From Trachipleistophora hominis (Eukaryota; Microsporidia; Pleistophoridae): DNA of 18,870 nucleotides. Where the stretch lies: contig JH993937.1 of NCBI GenBank assembly GCA_000316135.1, forward strand, positions 2,281-21,150, read 5' to 3'. The notes under the pieces were generated by a model that saw nothing but the letters and a program-made list of their open reading frames with translations, did no database searches and had not been told where the DNA came from. This document shows positions 8,837 to 18,850 of this stretch, one piece after another (the first letter of the stretch is position 1; each line of letters starts with the position of its first letter). Both the position numbers and the translations under genes were made by a program.

Positions 8837-9650
8837 GTTTTTTTAGCGATTCATAGCTTTTTTTTAAGAAATTGATTACGTATTACGATCTTAATAATTT
8901 CGTTATTCAGTAGGTAATAAAGATTAAGTTTATCATATCAAGCGGTCCTTGCAGAAAATATGAATTTATATTTACCATAAACAAAAGGGACGCGTATTAT
9001 TAGCATTTTAAAAAGATTCTTTCAACAACAGGAACAAAATCTTTTCTGGTTTTCTTCACTTGTTTCGTTTTCTATAAAAACTAATAAAAGAGAAAATTCT
9101 AACGTTTACGAATTTTTCTGATACTTTTAATTGGTTATGATGTTATATCGCACTATTACGCTATTAATACACCTATTAGTGCTATATCCTTTTACTATTG
9201 ATCTAATTCGCATCTTCAGTTGTTTATTCTGATCCAAACGCAGTCTTTTTAGTTAATAAATCATCGTCTTCAAGAAAAAAAAGATAAATTTTGTTACGAA
9301 TGCTTTTCCAATCCAATTTACTACCGAACCAAAGAATTGCGTTTGATTGGATGACGTGTGGTGCTAATTAAACAGGTTTTAAATTAAAAAATTATCTGTG
9401 AAAATTGAACATCTTTCAAAACTCTGGATGATATTTAAACATTTTTTGTGACATACCGTGGCTGTTTAACATGTTTAAGGCATTTAACGATAGATAAACA
9501 TAGTTTAAATAAAAAAGGCTTTTCATACCAACAAACATACAAGGAAATACAAACACGTGCTGTTAGAACATATAGCCGTTGCAATTACACTTTAAAATGC
9601 AATTAAGGATAAAATCGTGATAAATACTTTAATCGCGTAGAGTAATTCGT
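8837..9650 (+). other. Intergenic; weak membrane-protein-like frame
   Basis: From an ATG at 8960 one plus frame is coherent to about 9232 with three stops. It includes a 42-codon open part (RIISILKRFFQQQEQNLFWF) and a strongly hydrophobic part (YRTITLLIHLLVLYPF). It may be the remains of a membrane-protein gene, but the evidence is visual only. Nothing is seen from 9240 to 9650, the 3' side of the VAP gene. Confidence 0.2.
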
Positions 9651-10115
9651 TCAAAGCGTCAAGAGATTCTTAACAGCATAGAAGAATAGGACAGCAACCA
9701 CAACAGCAGTACAACACTGATAGATAAACTCGTTGTCCTCAGTTACCACCGGCTTACTAACCTGCTTATCCTCCACAAACAATATTTTTGTACACACAGC
9801 CTTCAAATTACCCTCTCTCAACACTTTCTTAAACTCATCAACGCTCTTTTTATAATCAAAATCGTACACCTCCACCATAAACTTGTGGTTCTTGGACGTG
9901 CATTCGCTCTGCAGGATAACATTTATGGTTATCGTTTGCAACGGTTTTATAATGCCAATGTTCGGTCTAACCGAGTAATCCTTTGGACTGGTCGTACGTA
10001 TCTTATATGCACCACCGGAGAGTACATTGTTTTGCAGTGTGATTGTTCCCTTTCTGGTGGTGTTGTCTATTGTTACGTATTTCGATGGTAGGATCATAAT
10101 TGAAGAGTCGTTCAT
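9651..10115 (-). CDS. VAP/Scs2-like MSP-domain protein, tail-anchored in the ER
   Basis: VAP proteins sit in the ER membrane and use a cytosolic MSP domain to bind FFAT-motif partners at membrane contact sites, affecting lipid transfer. The ATG at 10115 gives 154 residues in one undamaged frame. The MSP domain occupies about residues 6-105, with the hallmark stretch AYKIRTTSPKDYSVRPNIG (36-54) followed by IIKPLQTITINVIL. Its basic residues form the FFAT-binding face in the family. After a short linker, a single hydrophobic helix (YQCCTAVVVAVLFFYAV, about 131-147) ends the protein, giving a tail anchor. There is no coiled coil between domain and anchor, so it is shorter than animal VAPs and yeast Scs2. 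Upstream, CCCACCC and TATAAAA lie within about 40 bases of the ATG. This is the cleanest gene in the window. Confidence 0.9.
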   Translation of the reverse strand: MNDSSIMILPSKYVTIDNTTRKGTITLQNNVLSGGAYKIRTTSPKDYSVRPNIGIIKPLQTITINVILQSECTSKNHKFMVEVYDFDYKKSVDEFKKVLREGNLKAVCTKILFVEDKQVSKPVVTEDNEFIYQCCTAVVVAVLFFYAVKNLLTL

Positions 10116-11561
10116 TTTTTTTGCTGTTTCCTTGTTTTATAGGGTGGGTGATTTTAATTCGTCAATTTTTAGGAGAAATGTTTTTGTGCACGATGACTTG
10201 TGATGGCTGTATTTGGCAGTTGATGATGCGTATGACACGTTTAATAAAGATGCTTACTGCATGTGTGTGCAATTATTATTCCTTTAAGTTTCAAGATTGT
10301 TGAAAAATAACGTTCTTTTTTGTGTTGAACGTGCTTATTACAAGAGTGTATGATAGTTAGTATTTTGGAAAACAAGATGACTAAGAGTGTTTTTAAATAT
10401 TTAAGGAACAATCAGACGAACTTTCATGTAAAATGAAGAAAAAGACGTACTTTACATCAGGTAAATGCAGGGCTTCACGAGTTGAATGTCAGCAGGTCAA
10501 AAAATGTGGGTGTGGTACAATGCGGTAGGAGTAGAGTAAGAAGCTGTACGAAAGATAAACGCTATAAATAAGTAATTGAGAGTATCAGGATAGCTAGCAG
10601 TATATTTGGTCTTACTGTTATAATGTTAATAAGAAACTTTTGCAGTACTAGCACGTCCATTACGAGAGTGTTCATGACTTGTTTTATACATGGGAGATTT
10701 TTTTAAACTGGCAAATCAACTCAGCTATGATTTGTAGAGCCGAATATTTCCACGATTGTTTATCAATCAGGACTCATATTTCAATAGGACATACCCCTTT
10801 CATATAAACTGGTACATACAGATCTACAGTTATTCTCAGGCAATCTTATTGGTACATTGCTATCAAATTATCGTTAACAAACTTTCATATGAAATGGTAT
10901 TTTTAATATTTTACTAAATATAAAATGATAGAATGTTACTTACGAATATTAAGGTAGAGTTTTATACCCCCGGTAAGAATTCGTAAATTACACAACAAAC
11001 TTTTTAACCGAAATTAAACGCAATATGCCACCGATAAATGAAATGCAATCAAATCCCTACGTAATAAATAGTTTTTATTTCAGTTGATTCTCTGAACGAA
11101 TAGATGCGCAGTAAAAATTATAATTTTCATAAACTATATTTTTCTTACATCTGACATGAAAGAAGAACAATCATCGTGTTAAACACAATGGTATTATAGT
11201 GTTGTGTTACACTACGATAGTTATCCTTAAAACTATCATGTATACGCCCATTTTAGAAAACGGGATATTACAGTTAGCATTAAATTAAAAGCCGCTGTAG
11301 TAAATAACAGGAAATAATTTAACATTAACCTCATGAAAATAAAACAATTTATAAAATCTAATTGTGGGATGATGATGTCCATGAAACCTACTTTTAGTTA
11401 ATTTTGGTCTTCTCTCACGCTTTTCTTTATTATATTATTTTCCCATAATAAAAACAGGATGAGTTAAAGATGATAGATCGTTTAGACGCGTGGGTAGTGT
11501 TAGGAATTAAGTAAACGATCTTTCAAACAAAAAAATTAAAGGCGATAAAACTTTTTAAGGG
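10116..11561. other. Long intergenic region with a small Cys-rich ORF and hairpins
   Basis: A 31-codon plus ORF at 10433-10528 encodes a basic, cysteine-containing peptide (starts MKKKTYFTSGKCRASR, ends KKCGCGTMR); a +1 frame could extend it with more basic residues. It is unrecognised. A plus frame from ATG 10623 reads protein-like to 10880 but with several stops. Inverted repeats at 11176-11264 are listed separately. An ORF at 10100-10303 overlapping the VAP start looks spurious. Confidence 0.3.
11176..11264 (+). other. Three consecutive imperfect hairpins
   Basis: Visible inverted repeats are GTGTTAAACACAAT (11176-11189) against GTTGTGTTACAC (about 11201-11212); GATAGTT (11216-11222) against AACTATC (11231-11237); and CCCATTTT (11247-11254) against AAAACGGG (11257-11264) with one mismatch. 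Three in a row is more than expected by eye, and a structured RNA or terminator-like region is possible. No RNA family is recognised. Confidence 0.25.
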
Positions 11562-11591
11562 TTAATGAATTTTGACGGAAATCGTGATAAA

Positions 11592-11735
11592 TGTCATGGC
11601 TGTCCCATGACACTAATCATTCCCCAATAAAGAAAGCCGACAATTTTACCTGAGCATGCAAAATGCCCAGTTATACCCATTTAAAGGTCCATATCAAAAC
11701 AGAAGTGTTGGAAGAATTGCCGACTAAGTAGTCGG
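11592..11735 (+). other. Two perfect GC-containing hairpins
   Basis: TGTCATGG (11592-11599) pairs perfectly with CCATGACA (11605-11612) across a 5-base loop. CCGACTA (11720-11726) pairs with TAGTCGG (11729-11735) across AG. The segment is GC-richer than its surroundings. It may simply be residual coding DNA or may be a structured RNA; the evidence does not decide. Confidence 0.25.
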
Positions 11736-12180
11736 TCAGACGTACGTATACCAATGAAACACCAGCGGTAAGTGACGTGTTAAATGCGCTTCTTATAAAC
11801 AAAACAAAATAATATTTGAATGGCTCTTTAATGTCAAATATCTGATTCTTAGAATCAAAATTGTTAATTCATATGTACACATTTTGCAGCGTAAGTGTCC
11901 AACAGACATAATTAATTGGTACAATAACGCTATTCAATCCAAATTATAGCACATTATAACTTTATTTAACTTAACAGTCTGATGAACTAAATTATGTACT
12001 CAAATAACACATATTTATATTTATTTGCAACTTCTGTGATATTTTAACTATATAATAAGTATTTGACGGAAATACCAATTTGTGCTGGAGTAGAAGGCAA
12101 GTTATGAGCCCTAAATTCTAAATGAATTCACACCAAGTATTAAGCTCTTGATGAACATAGCTGCAGTGTAATATCCTTAA
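11630..12180 (+). pseudogene. Decayed coding region, product unrecognised
   Basis: From ATG 11663 the plus strand reads MPSYTHLKVHIKTEVLEELP for 22 codons to a TAG at 11729-11731, then 26 more codons in the same frame (RRTYTNETPAVSDVLNALL) to a TAA at 11810. An overlapping plus frame is stop-free from 11776 for about 56 codons (WLFNVKYLILRIK, then HILQRKCPTDIINWYNNAI). It continues after stops with coherent pieces such as ILNEFTPSIKLLMNIAAV near 12120-12165. The pieces suggest one gene with nonsense and frameshift lesions. In the first 100 bases a second frame (QLYPFKGPYQNRSVGRIA) is equally protein-like, so the original frame there is uncertain. No family can be named. Confidence 0.33.
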
Positions 12181-13063
12181 AATTCGTTTTTTTAGCATAA
12201 CTACTGTTCTAAATCCATCGTAATTACTGATGAAACAACGATGGCTAGCAATTTTGATAATTTAAAAAAGATAATTCGAATGATTTATCCTTGACGAAAT
12301 AAACTTTTGTCTTTCATCCTCATGTAGTAAAAAATAATAAATTGTTGTTTAGTTCGTTTCTTCTGAGTTACGTATGCTTAGCGATATTCAACAACTGTTA
12401 AAAAATTATTGATCGTATTTAATTTCTGTTTTAAGGCAAAACGATGTAAAGGCTAAGGAAAACCAAATATGAGCTACTAAAGACGAAATCTGTGGTTCGT
12501 TTGACTATAAGTTGGTTAAAACACTTAGAACAAATTATAATTGCTAAATAAAGGATTTATTCTAAGAATTCATTGAGAAAAACAACATCATCGTTAAAAT
12601 ATGAAATTTTGTCGGGGAAGAAGTTTTAATACAATCTGAAAAATAAAACTTTATATTAGCAGCAACAGAAGAGCCGAGATATAAAATATTTCGAGGAGAA
12701 TTTATAATGCTGATATTAAAATGGTTGAATGTTTTATCAATGAATAATGTCTATTGATGCTGTTGTTATTTCCAATTTTTTCTGCTTTTCATAAGTATTT
12801 TATCAAATATCTAGAAAAAATTAGGTGTGGCGTTGAATTTATTAGTGTGTGTGTTTTAGTAGACCTTCTAAATCGTGTAACATTAAGACAATAATTCATC
12901 GCAGTTGATAGGTACTAGTACAATGGTTTTTATCCGACACTATCAATGAAAATAGATGGCGACTCACAAAAAGGAACATTTCAAGTAATAAAATAATAGA
13001 GAAATTAACAATAGGCGAAACCGTTTTAACAAACAACTTAAAGAACACAAACAAGTAAAAAGT
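12181..13063. other. Intergenic; scattered coding-like pieces
   Basis: An ATG at 12241 gives 17 codons (MASNFDNLKKIIRMIYP). A plus frame from 12450 reads about 33 open codons (KTKYELLKTKSVVRLTISWL) followed in frame, after a stop, by NSLRKTTSSLKYEILSGKKF. These may belong to the decayed region to the left, but no family or boundary can be supported. Confidence 0.2.
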
Positions 13064-13274
13064 ATGAACGGTGTTCTTTACACCATTTCATTGCTTTTTG
13101 TGCTTTTAGGTTCGTTTAATTAACGCCTCAACCATTTCATTGAATGAAAACAAATTAATTATGAAGATGAATTTCACTCGTATACGGTGCGACAATATGC
13201 AGAAAAAAATATTCATAAGAGAAATAGGAGATAAAATAATAAGTTTCACTTACAATTTCACTTTTAGTTTTTAA
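13064..13274 (+). pseudogene. Small secreted-protein gene with a frameshift after the signal peptide
   Basis: The ATG at 13064 encodes MNGVLYTISLLFVLLGSFN, a textbook signal peptide, followed at once by TAA (13121-13123). Reading on one base later from 13122 gives an open 50-codon frame (NASTISLNENKLIMKMNF, then DNMQKKIFIREIGDKIISF) to the TAA at 13272-13274. A single extra base near AATTAACG explains the break, giving an expected product of about 70 residues that enters the secretory pathway. It lies 127 bases upstream of, and on the same strand as, another damaged secreted-protein gene. The mature part has no family I recognise. Confidence 0.5.
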
Positions 13275-13400
13275 CATAAATATTATTGTTAATACCAGAG
13301 AACTACTAGATTTGATCAGCAGAATTATTTTTTTCTCAAATACTAATATCGATTGATTTTATCATTTTAAAAATATAAATACAGCGAGAATTTTTCCACC

Positions 13401-14425
13401 ATACATATCATTTCTAGTATTTTAATATTCTGTTCAGCAGTACGACTGACCGATGTTCCTACAGATCAAAGAGTCGATTGATCTTGTTATAAATGAAGGA
13501 AGAAATATCATGCAACACACGGAATCAAGGGGATGGAAAGAGTTTTTAAAAAAGAATTGTACAGATGCTTCTCACAATGGATGCAAATATATTATTTATG
13601 TGAATTTTTTCGATTTTTTGCACGAGTTTGGTTTACTCGTTAGTCACCTTATGGTATATGACATTATGAAAGGAGTGACTGAAAAAAAGAAAGTAATTGA
13701 TAAAATAACTGAAGAAATACTTGAAAACAGGAAACAATTTGGTGAAAAACATCGTGGTAAAACATACTATGCAGTCTGGAAGGAAGCCTATAAAATATCG
13801 AATAAAACGAATCTAACGATAAACTTAGAACCAATACAAGATATTATGAATTATTTAAGCAAAGAATGTTATATAATATACAACAATGTCAAAAAAGTTT
13901 ATACAAACAATCAAAAATATTTGAGATATCGCTGTTTAGACATTACTGAAAGTTATGAAATTGCCATACTTGACATGAATGAACGACAGAAGCAGTTTAA
14001 TATCCCAAATACAAATCATAAGGTTATAACTCTTAACAACGATAATATTCATGTAGTGAATCGGGTGGAATACAATCGCAAGATTAAGGCTGATTTAGTT
14101 CGCTTTGATCAACTCATAAAAAATCTCGTAAAATTATCAATTTGACGAATTCCATACGCTTCCTAAACATATAACATCGAATGATATGAATATTGAAGAC
14201 CTTCAAAATGGTGCAACTCCACAAACATATGCGAACAAAATGATAACTACTGAGGATATATCATCATATGGATCTCTTATTCGCACAAACATTTTGTTCA
14301 TAGCCAACCCTTTGGTTGGTATTACTATTCTAGTCATTTTGGCGCTCGTATTCGTTTATAATCGCTGTATTAAGCCCAAGTTGGATGGTCAGAAACAGAT
14401 TCAAGTCGAAGACGAATATCTATAA
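13401..14425 (+). pseudogene. Type I membrane protein gene with lost start (ATA) and two one-base shifts
   Basis: Three adjacent pieces fit one protein of about 340 residues. First, from 13401 (codon ATA, preceded by CCACC) the frame reads HIISSILIFCSAVRLTDVP, a signal peptide lacking only its ATG. Second, a +1 shift in CAAAGAG (13467-13473) enters the long frame usually started at ATG 13453, with KESIDLVINEGRN and then a polar, helix-rich, lysine-rich body to 14145 with two possible N-glycosylation sites. Third, a +1 shift near GTAAAATTA (14128-14136) continues as YQFDEFHTLPKH into the frame with ATG 14186, which has the membrane helix NPLVGITILVILALVFVY and a short tail ending EDEYL at 14425. 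The layout is signal peptide, luminal domain, single helix and about 25-residue cytosolic tail, typical of a cell-surface protein. No homologue is recognised. The 230-codon middle ORF shows it was coding until recently, or that the shifts are sequence errors. Confidence 0.6.
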
Positions 14426-14896
14426 GTTAAACATACTTTCTTCTTTATTTTCAGGTAATTATTTACTATTGTTTTTCTGAAAACTTGTCTTCAACTTTCT
14501 CTATTTTGTACATATAATCTTCTCAATATCACAACTTCATATTGTTCTTATTAAAAAAATGGAACATTGACTTATTTTTATACATAACATAAGACAAAAT
14601 CGTTATTGGTTGTAAAGTTACTGTTTATATATATTGTTAGAAGAAGAATTATTTAACGTTGCCACGAAAAAGTCGGTTTCTTTGACACTATTGTTAAGTA
14701 TATTTACTAAAAAGCACCAAATGATATACCAAAATTATTGTACGGATGTTTTACTTGTTATTTAAATGAAGGTATAGACTTTCAACCATGTGATCTCAAA
14801 CAACTTAAGAAGCAATAAAATAATCCATTACTTCATAAATTTTAGTCATAGAGTTACTACCGGTTCTCATGGTGTTGAACATTTTCAATCCAAAAA
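14426..14896. other. Spacer between two convergent damaged genes
   Basis: This AT-rich sequence holds no coding frame I can support. It separates the 3' ends of the plus-strand membrane-protein gene and the minus-strand secreted-protein gene. Confidence 0.5.
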
Positions 14897-16026
14897 TCAC
14901 GAAGAGAAAGAATAATTAAATGTTTTCTCGATACCCACTAAAAATATTCGGGAATTGTAATTAAAACGTATTGGAATATACCATTCTGTCTCTCCTCTGA
15001 GATTGACCGTTTACTCCGGTACGTGAGAGTTTTGATTCTCATCAAGGACGTTGTTATTATAGTTATCATTTTCTTCCACATTGCTATTTTCATTTCCGTT
15101 TTCTTCTTCGTTATCACTCTCATGAGCATTATTCTCTTCTTCAACTCCCTCACCATTCACCACATAATCCTCATAAATGACTCCTCCATTCTCTTTCTCC
15201 ACAATCGCTTCTTCTCCCATGCCTTTCTAACATCGACATTCATATTTTCCTATTATTCTTCTCCTTTAACACGTAGCTACTACTCCGATCCTTGTTCTTC
15301 AGCTGGTCATAGATTGCAAGGCATCTCAGCCGTAATATTACTTTGCGCCTTGTGAAAATCAGTCTTAGGTATGTTTTTGAGCCGTTGCAGTGCGTTTTAA
15401 TAGGCATACGTTCGCTATCATACGGCAGCGCTATCACATCATCAAGCCGGCCCATTCATACTAAATACGTTTCAAAACGCGAAAAAGACACCATGATATG
15501 ACTTGTATAGCTTTAAATTTTCATGTTACTATACATCGAGTCAATGTCTCGCTGCAGTTTGTGCGCGTTTTACACTTTAACCAACAGATCCACAACCTCC
15601 TTATTCATCACTTTAAATGTGCACATGCTTAAAATTAGCACAGCACCATGCATCTTGGTAATGTACAGCTTGCTGAACATGCAGTTAAGCATTCCTTTCA
15701 GCATGTTGTAGTTTACCGGTATGTTCTTCACGAACATTTTTTGATATGGCTATTTTTAAAGGACGTAAATGAGTAGTTGTATTTTGACTTGTAGAGAATG
15801 TTCTCTTTAATACCTGAACTGATGCCTGCTATACCATATTTTATAGTGTGTAGGTTGTTGTATATTACGATTGCTATTGAGGCGGGCGTTAAGTGGCCGT
15901 TTTGTTTACAACATGAGCTGTGAAAAACGTGGTGAACGTATTTGGGACGGACAAGGAAAACTGAGAATGCTGCGAGCAATGAGAATAGAGAACAAGCAGA
16001 ATGTAAACTACGGGTAATGAAGACAT
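14897..16026 (-). pseudogene. Decayed secreted-protein gene with signal peptide and acidic tail
   Basis: The ATG at 16026 begins MSSLPVVYILLVLYSHCSQ, a signal peptide, then FSLSVPNTFTTFFTAHVVNK. A -1 shift at about 15896-15907 enters the frame HLTPASIAIVIYNNL. Another -1 shift at AAAAAA (15742-15737) enters FVKNIPVNYNMLKGMLNCMF. That frame continues to 15240 through three in-frame stops: TAA 15572-15570, TAA 15515-15513 and TGA 15458-15456. Sense on both sides of each stop is coherent (KEVVDLLVKV | NAHKLQRDID; MYSNMKI | SYTSHIMV; ETYLV | MGRLDDVIALPYD). Two more shifts lead to an acidic, Asn/Glu-rich tail (15220-15011, with NEEENGNENSNVEEND), and further sense follows a TAA at 15013-15011 (TEWYIPIRFNYNSRIF) to 14897. 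The original product would be a secreted protein of roughly 370 residues. The many lesions make a functional gene unlikely. Its parts had appeared as separate ORFs at 15728-15979, 15240-15455 and 15011-15220. No family is recognised. Confidence 0.55.
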
Positions 16027-16084
16027 AAACTAGATATGAAAGTAGAAAATATGATGAGTAATGAAAATTGAAAAATTACCAGTC

Positions 16085-16273
16085 TCAATTAAACCATGGA
16101 TGCTGATAAAGAGGTAGTTTTGAGAAATGAGCACATTTGACAATGATAGTATGTGCGCTGTAAATTAAAAACTGAGAAGTGATGGAGGATCTTAGAATAA
16201 AAAGATAAGAGTTGCTCGGTAATAGCATATGAAACAAAGCCAAGGCACATGTAAATACAATCATGTCGATCAC
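16085..16273 (-). CDS. Possible small secreted ORF
   Basis: The ATG at 16273 encodes 62 residues starting MIDMIVFTCALALFHMLL, which could be a signal peptide, then a polar and aromatic stretch ending QHPWFN. It lies 58 bases upstream of the next minus-strand signal-peptide gene. A second minus frame (16089-16292) is open over the same DNA, so coding cannot be assigned with confidence. It may be a truncated relative of the neighbouring secreted genes; no sequence similarity was established. Confidence 0.22.
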   Translation of the reverse strand: MIDMIVFTCALALFHMLLPSNSYLFILRSSITSQFLIYSAHTIIVKCAHFSKLPLYQHPWFN

Positions 16274-16292
16274 ATAGCACAGCTTGTCTCAT

Positions 16293-17463
16293 AAATAGTT
16301 ATAAAATATTAATTGCACTATTTTGTTGGTACCATGTAATTTTTAATTGGTGTATAATACTTATAAAATACATTACCAGACGATCGTTTTCCGAAATATA
16401 TTTTATTTTAAAGCCAAAAGATGATGTATTTTGTATTTCTCAATGTAAAAAAATTATAATAGTGTCCTTCAATCACATTTGCAACCAATATTATGTATAC
16501 GTTTAAATGTATTGTGGTCGTTGAAATTATTACCAGTCCATGCTAACATTAGATAAAGTATTCTTTATTCACTTAAAAGTCTGTTTAACTGACAACTCAC
16601 ACTTCCTAAATTAAATATCCTCTATGTGTAATAAATTACAATCAGAAATAAAAATAACTATTGAATTTAAACAGATGCTGAAGACATGAATGTATGTCAA
16701 AACATATCATTTTTTACATAATTTCTTCTAATCAATATATATTTTCCGAAAGATAGTATGACAAATTTTAAAGAATGGATGAGCATTGGGATTAAGAGCC
16801 ATTGAAAGGGTACAATATTGATTAGATTTTATTTGCAATTTGATAGTATATTGACACAGGAATATAAAACATAAAATTACTTTTTTCAAGCTTAAAACAT
16901 TGATTTTACGTATTCGTATCACTTCTTACAGCCGCAACGTTATAGTAATATTTAGACATTGTTTTTATTAATTTTTTTGTTAACATATATCTATCGTGAA
17001 ACAAGTATTAACTAGATTTGCATTTCTAAAAAAAATAGCTCTAATAGCTGAACTATGGTGCATTAGTGGTATATAAAAATGTGCTTGTTTATAATACTAG
17101 AGTTGATGTAATATTAGAATTATGAATATTACAATTATACGAGAGATACTGCTAGCTTATAAAGTACATAAACATACAGTGAGAATCTAAGTTATCCATT
17201 ATTATAAACCAGGCAAATATTTTATTCGGTGGTGTAAAACCATAATGAAAATTCCTACGACATCGTTTTTTATCCTTTTCATTGTTATTGAATAAAATGT
17301 TTTCAAATAAACTATGTTTCTTAATAGATCGAGCTTCTACATTTGAATGTATGTTTAAGCAATATAAAAATGCTTTTTCATTGACTCTAACTGATTATTA
17401 CTGTATATAACACTTAATTTACACAAACTCTCTATAAATATTAAATTTGGTTTTTAATTGTAG
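16293..17463. other. AT-rich intergenic region
   Basis: No gene is supported. A plus frame from ATG 16758 (MTNFKEWMSIGIKSH, stop, KGTILIRFYLQFDSIL) is mildly protein-like to about 16870 and may be a relic. The antisense ORF at 16728-16922 covers the same DNA. Confidence 0.4.
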
Positions 17464-18596
17464 ATGGTAGTTCCTATTGAATGCAATAAACATCTAATTA
17501 TAGAGAATAATGTAAATTATTTAATATTAATAGCCATTATTTTATTTAACAATTATTTTGGTGGTCTACACAACCAGACATTTCTTTATAACTTTATTAC
17601 AATTTTTTTTTATGGTTATTTGATGTGTTCTGTTGTTTCTCGTTTAACTTGTTTTTCATTAATTTTTAACACCTATGAAAAAACACTGGTTGCAATCTCA
17701 TCCGCACGTTCCTGTTTATTACACCTGAATATCAAATTATTGTAGATAAACTGATTCTTTCACACATTTATTCAATAATAACAAGAATATTTGTTGCTAT
17801 ATGACGCTAAAATTTAACACGCACAAAAGAACGGTGTTAAGATTCTGATAACAATAAAAATATACAAAAAAAGCAATGATAATGCGTCCATTAAGCAACA
17901 TCGAGTACCCGCTTGATATTTAAATGTATAGTTTAAAATAAAGAGTATACATTGTATTAAAAATCGATTAAGTATTATCAAAAAATTGATTTTGGTGTAT
18001 ATAAAGAAAAACCTATAAAAACAAAAACGAAGCATTCTCCCATGAAAATTTCAGGAAATACAATCAAATAAATTCCATGTTTTGCAAGCACCACACTAGA
18101 GGACAAGCAAGATATCTTAGTTTGTGACGGTTTAGAAGGTTTACCATTGATGAGTTTGATAATAAATATATTTGATGCGTTTCGAGAATGGTTTAAATGT
18201 TTCGAAGTCGAACGATACAATACGCTTAAGAGTCCACTAGATGTTATAGGTGAAGTGTGAAGCAATAATATAATAAAATTTAGTTGTAAATTCGATAAGA
18301 CAGGTGTTACCAAAAACATGGCAACCTTAAAAGCTTGTGTGTATAGAAAGATTGACATTCCTATTTCAAAATCACTGTATATGAAAATTAGTGAGATGAT
18401 GAAAAAGGATAACCATAATGTTTGGCTCACAGATTCCGAAATTGCCGAGTTCACACAGCATCTTTCACTGTTTATGGATGAGAAAGTACCGATTCTGTAT
18501 CAAATAGATTACCAAACGAGGTGTGATGAAAAGTTGATGGATCGAATCAAAAAATTCTGTTTTACCCAGCATGCTGCAGGAATAAAACATAGCTGA
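17464..18596 (+). pseudogene. Decayed CK1-family (casein kinase 1 / VRK-like) protein kinase gene
   Basis: CK1-type kinases are monomeric Ser/Thr kinases with several landmarks that appear here in order. The ORF at 17464-17742 has LIIENNVNYLIL (residues 11-22), matching the LxxExxxYxxL of the kinase alpha-C helix, and FSLIFNTYEKTLVAIS (64-79), resembling the SLEDLFN...KTVLxxA region. The expected HRD loop near 17900 is unreadable, with stops in every frame. A second frame from 17961 has IDFGVYKEKP (the Mg-binding DFG at 17988-17996), then KTKHSPMKISGNTIK and FASTTLEDKQD. It continues with CDGLEGLPLMSL (compare the CK1 DDLESLGYVL) and, nearer the end, EIAEFTQHLSLFMDEK (compare the CK1 YxxxxRxLxFDxKP). 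This frame is broken by TAA 18069-18071 and TGA 18258-18260 and ends at 18596. The glycine loop and catalytic HRD are lost, so the gene is inactive unless sequence errors are massive. The last part (ATG 18318, 92 codons) is the only sizeable intact ORF. Confidence 0.55.
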
Positions 18597-18850
18597 CATT
18601 TTTGTACTTTAGTAACCAATTATTTCATAATTAAAGCCGGCAATACAAAATATCATGTATTACCGCGTTGAGAGGATAAGTATGGTAATGCGTAACTAAC
18701 ACTTGAAATTGGAAAGTAAGAGAAGCAATTACCTATCTCTATTGTTGAAGATTTCGAAAATTAGTTTGTAACTCTTTTTAAAAAATAAAGAGTAAATTTG
18801 TAATACAAACCGTGAATATATAAAGGACTTGCGCACTCATTTTTCGAAAA
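18597..18850. other. Spacer before right-edge ORF
   Basis: No coding signal is seen. An ATATATAAAGG sequence at about 18816-18826 lies roughly 25-35 bases before the ATG at 18851 and could be a TATA element. Confidence 0.3.

Noticed and set aside
9885..10303. Two plus-strand ORFs (9885-10091 and 10100-10303)
   Set aside because: The first is antisense to the MSP domain. The second starts within the VAP start region and has no protein-like features.
11640..11670. U1-like ATTTTACCTG sequence
   Set aside because: It resembles the U1 5' end only partly, and no U1 stem-loops or Sm site follow.
14938..15156. Minus-strand ORF starting MVRELKKRIM
   Set aside because: It overlaps the acidic-tail frame, and its K/M/I-rich content is a frame-shifted reading of the repeated GAA/AAT codons. 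Its last third may compete with the frame I chose, which remains uncertain.
17978..18454. Minus-strand 158-codon hydrophobic ORF
   Set aside because: It is antisense to the kinase relic. The plus-strand frame has DFG and other CK1 landmarks, while the minus reading has none.
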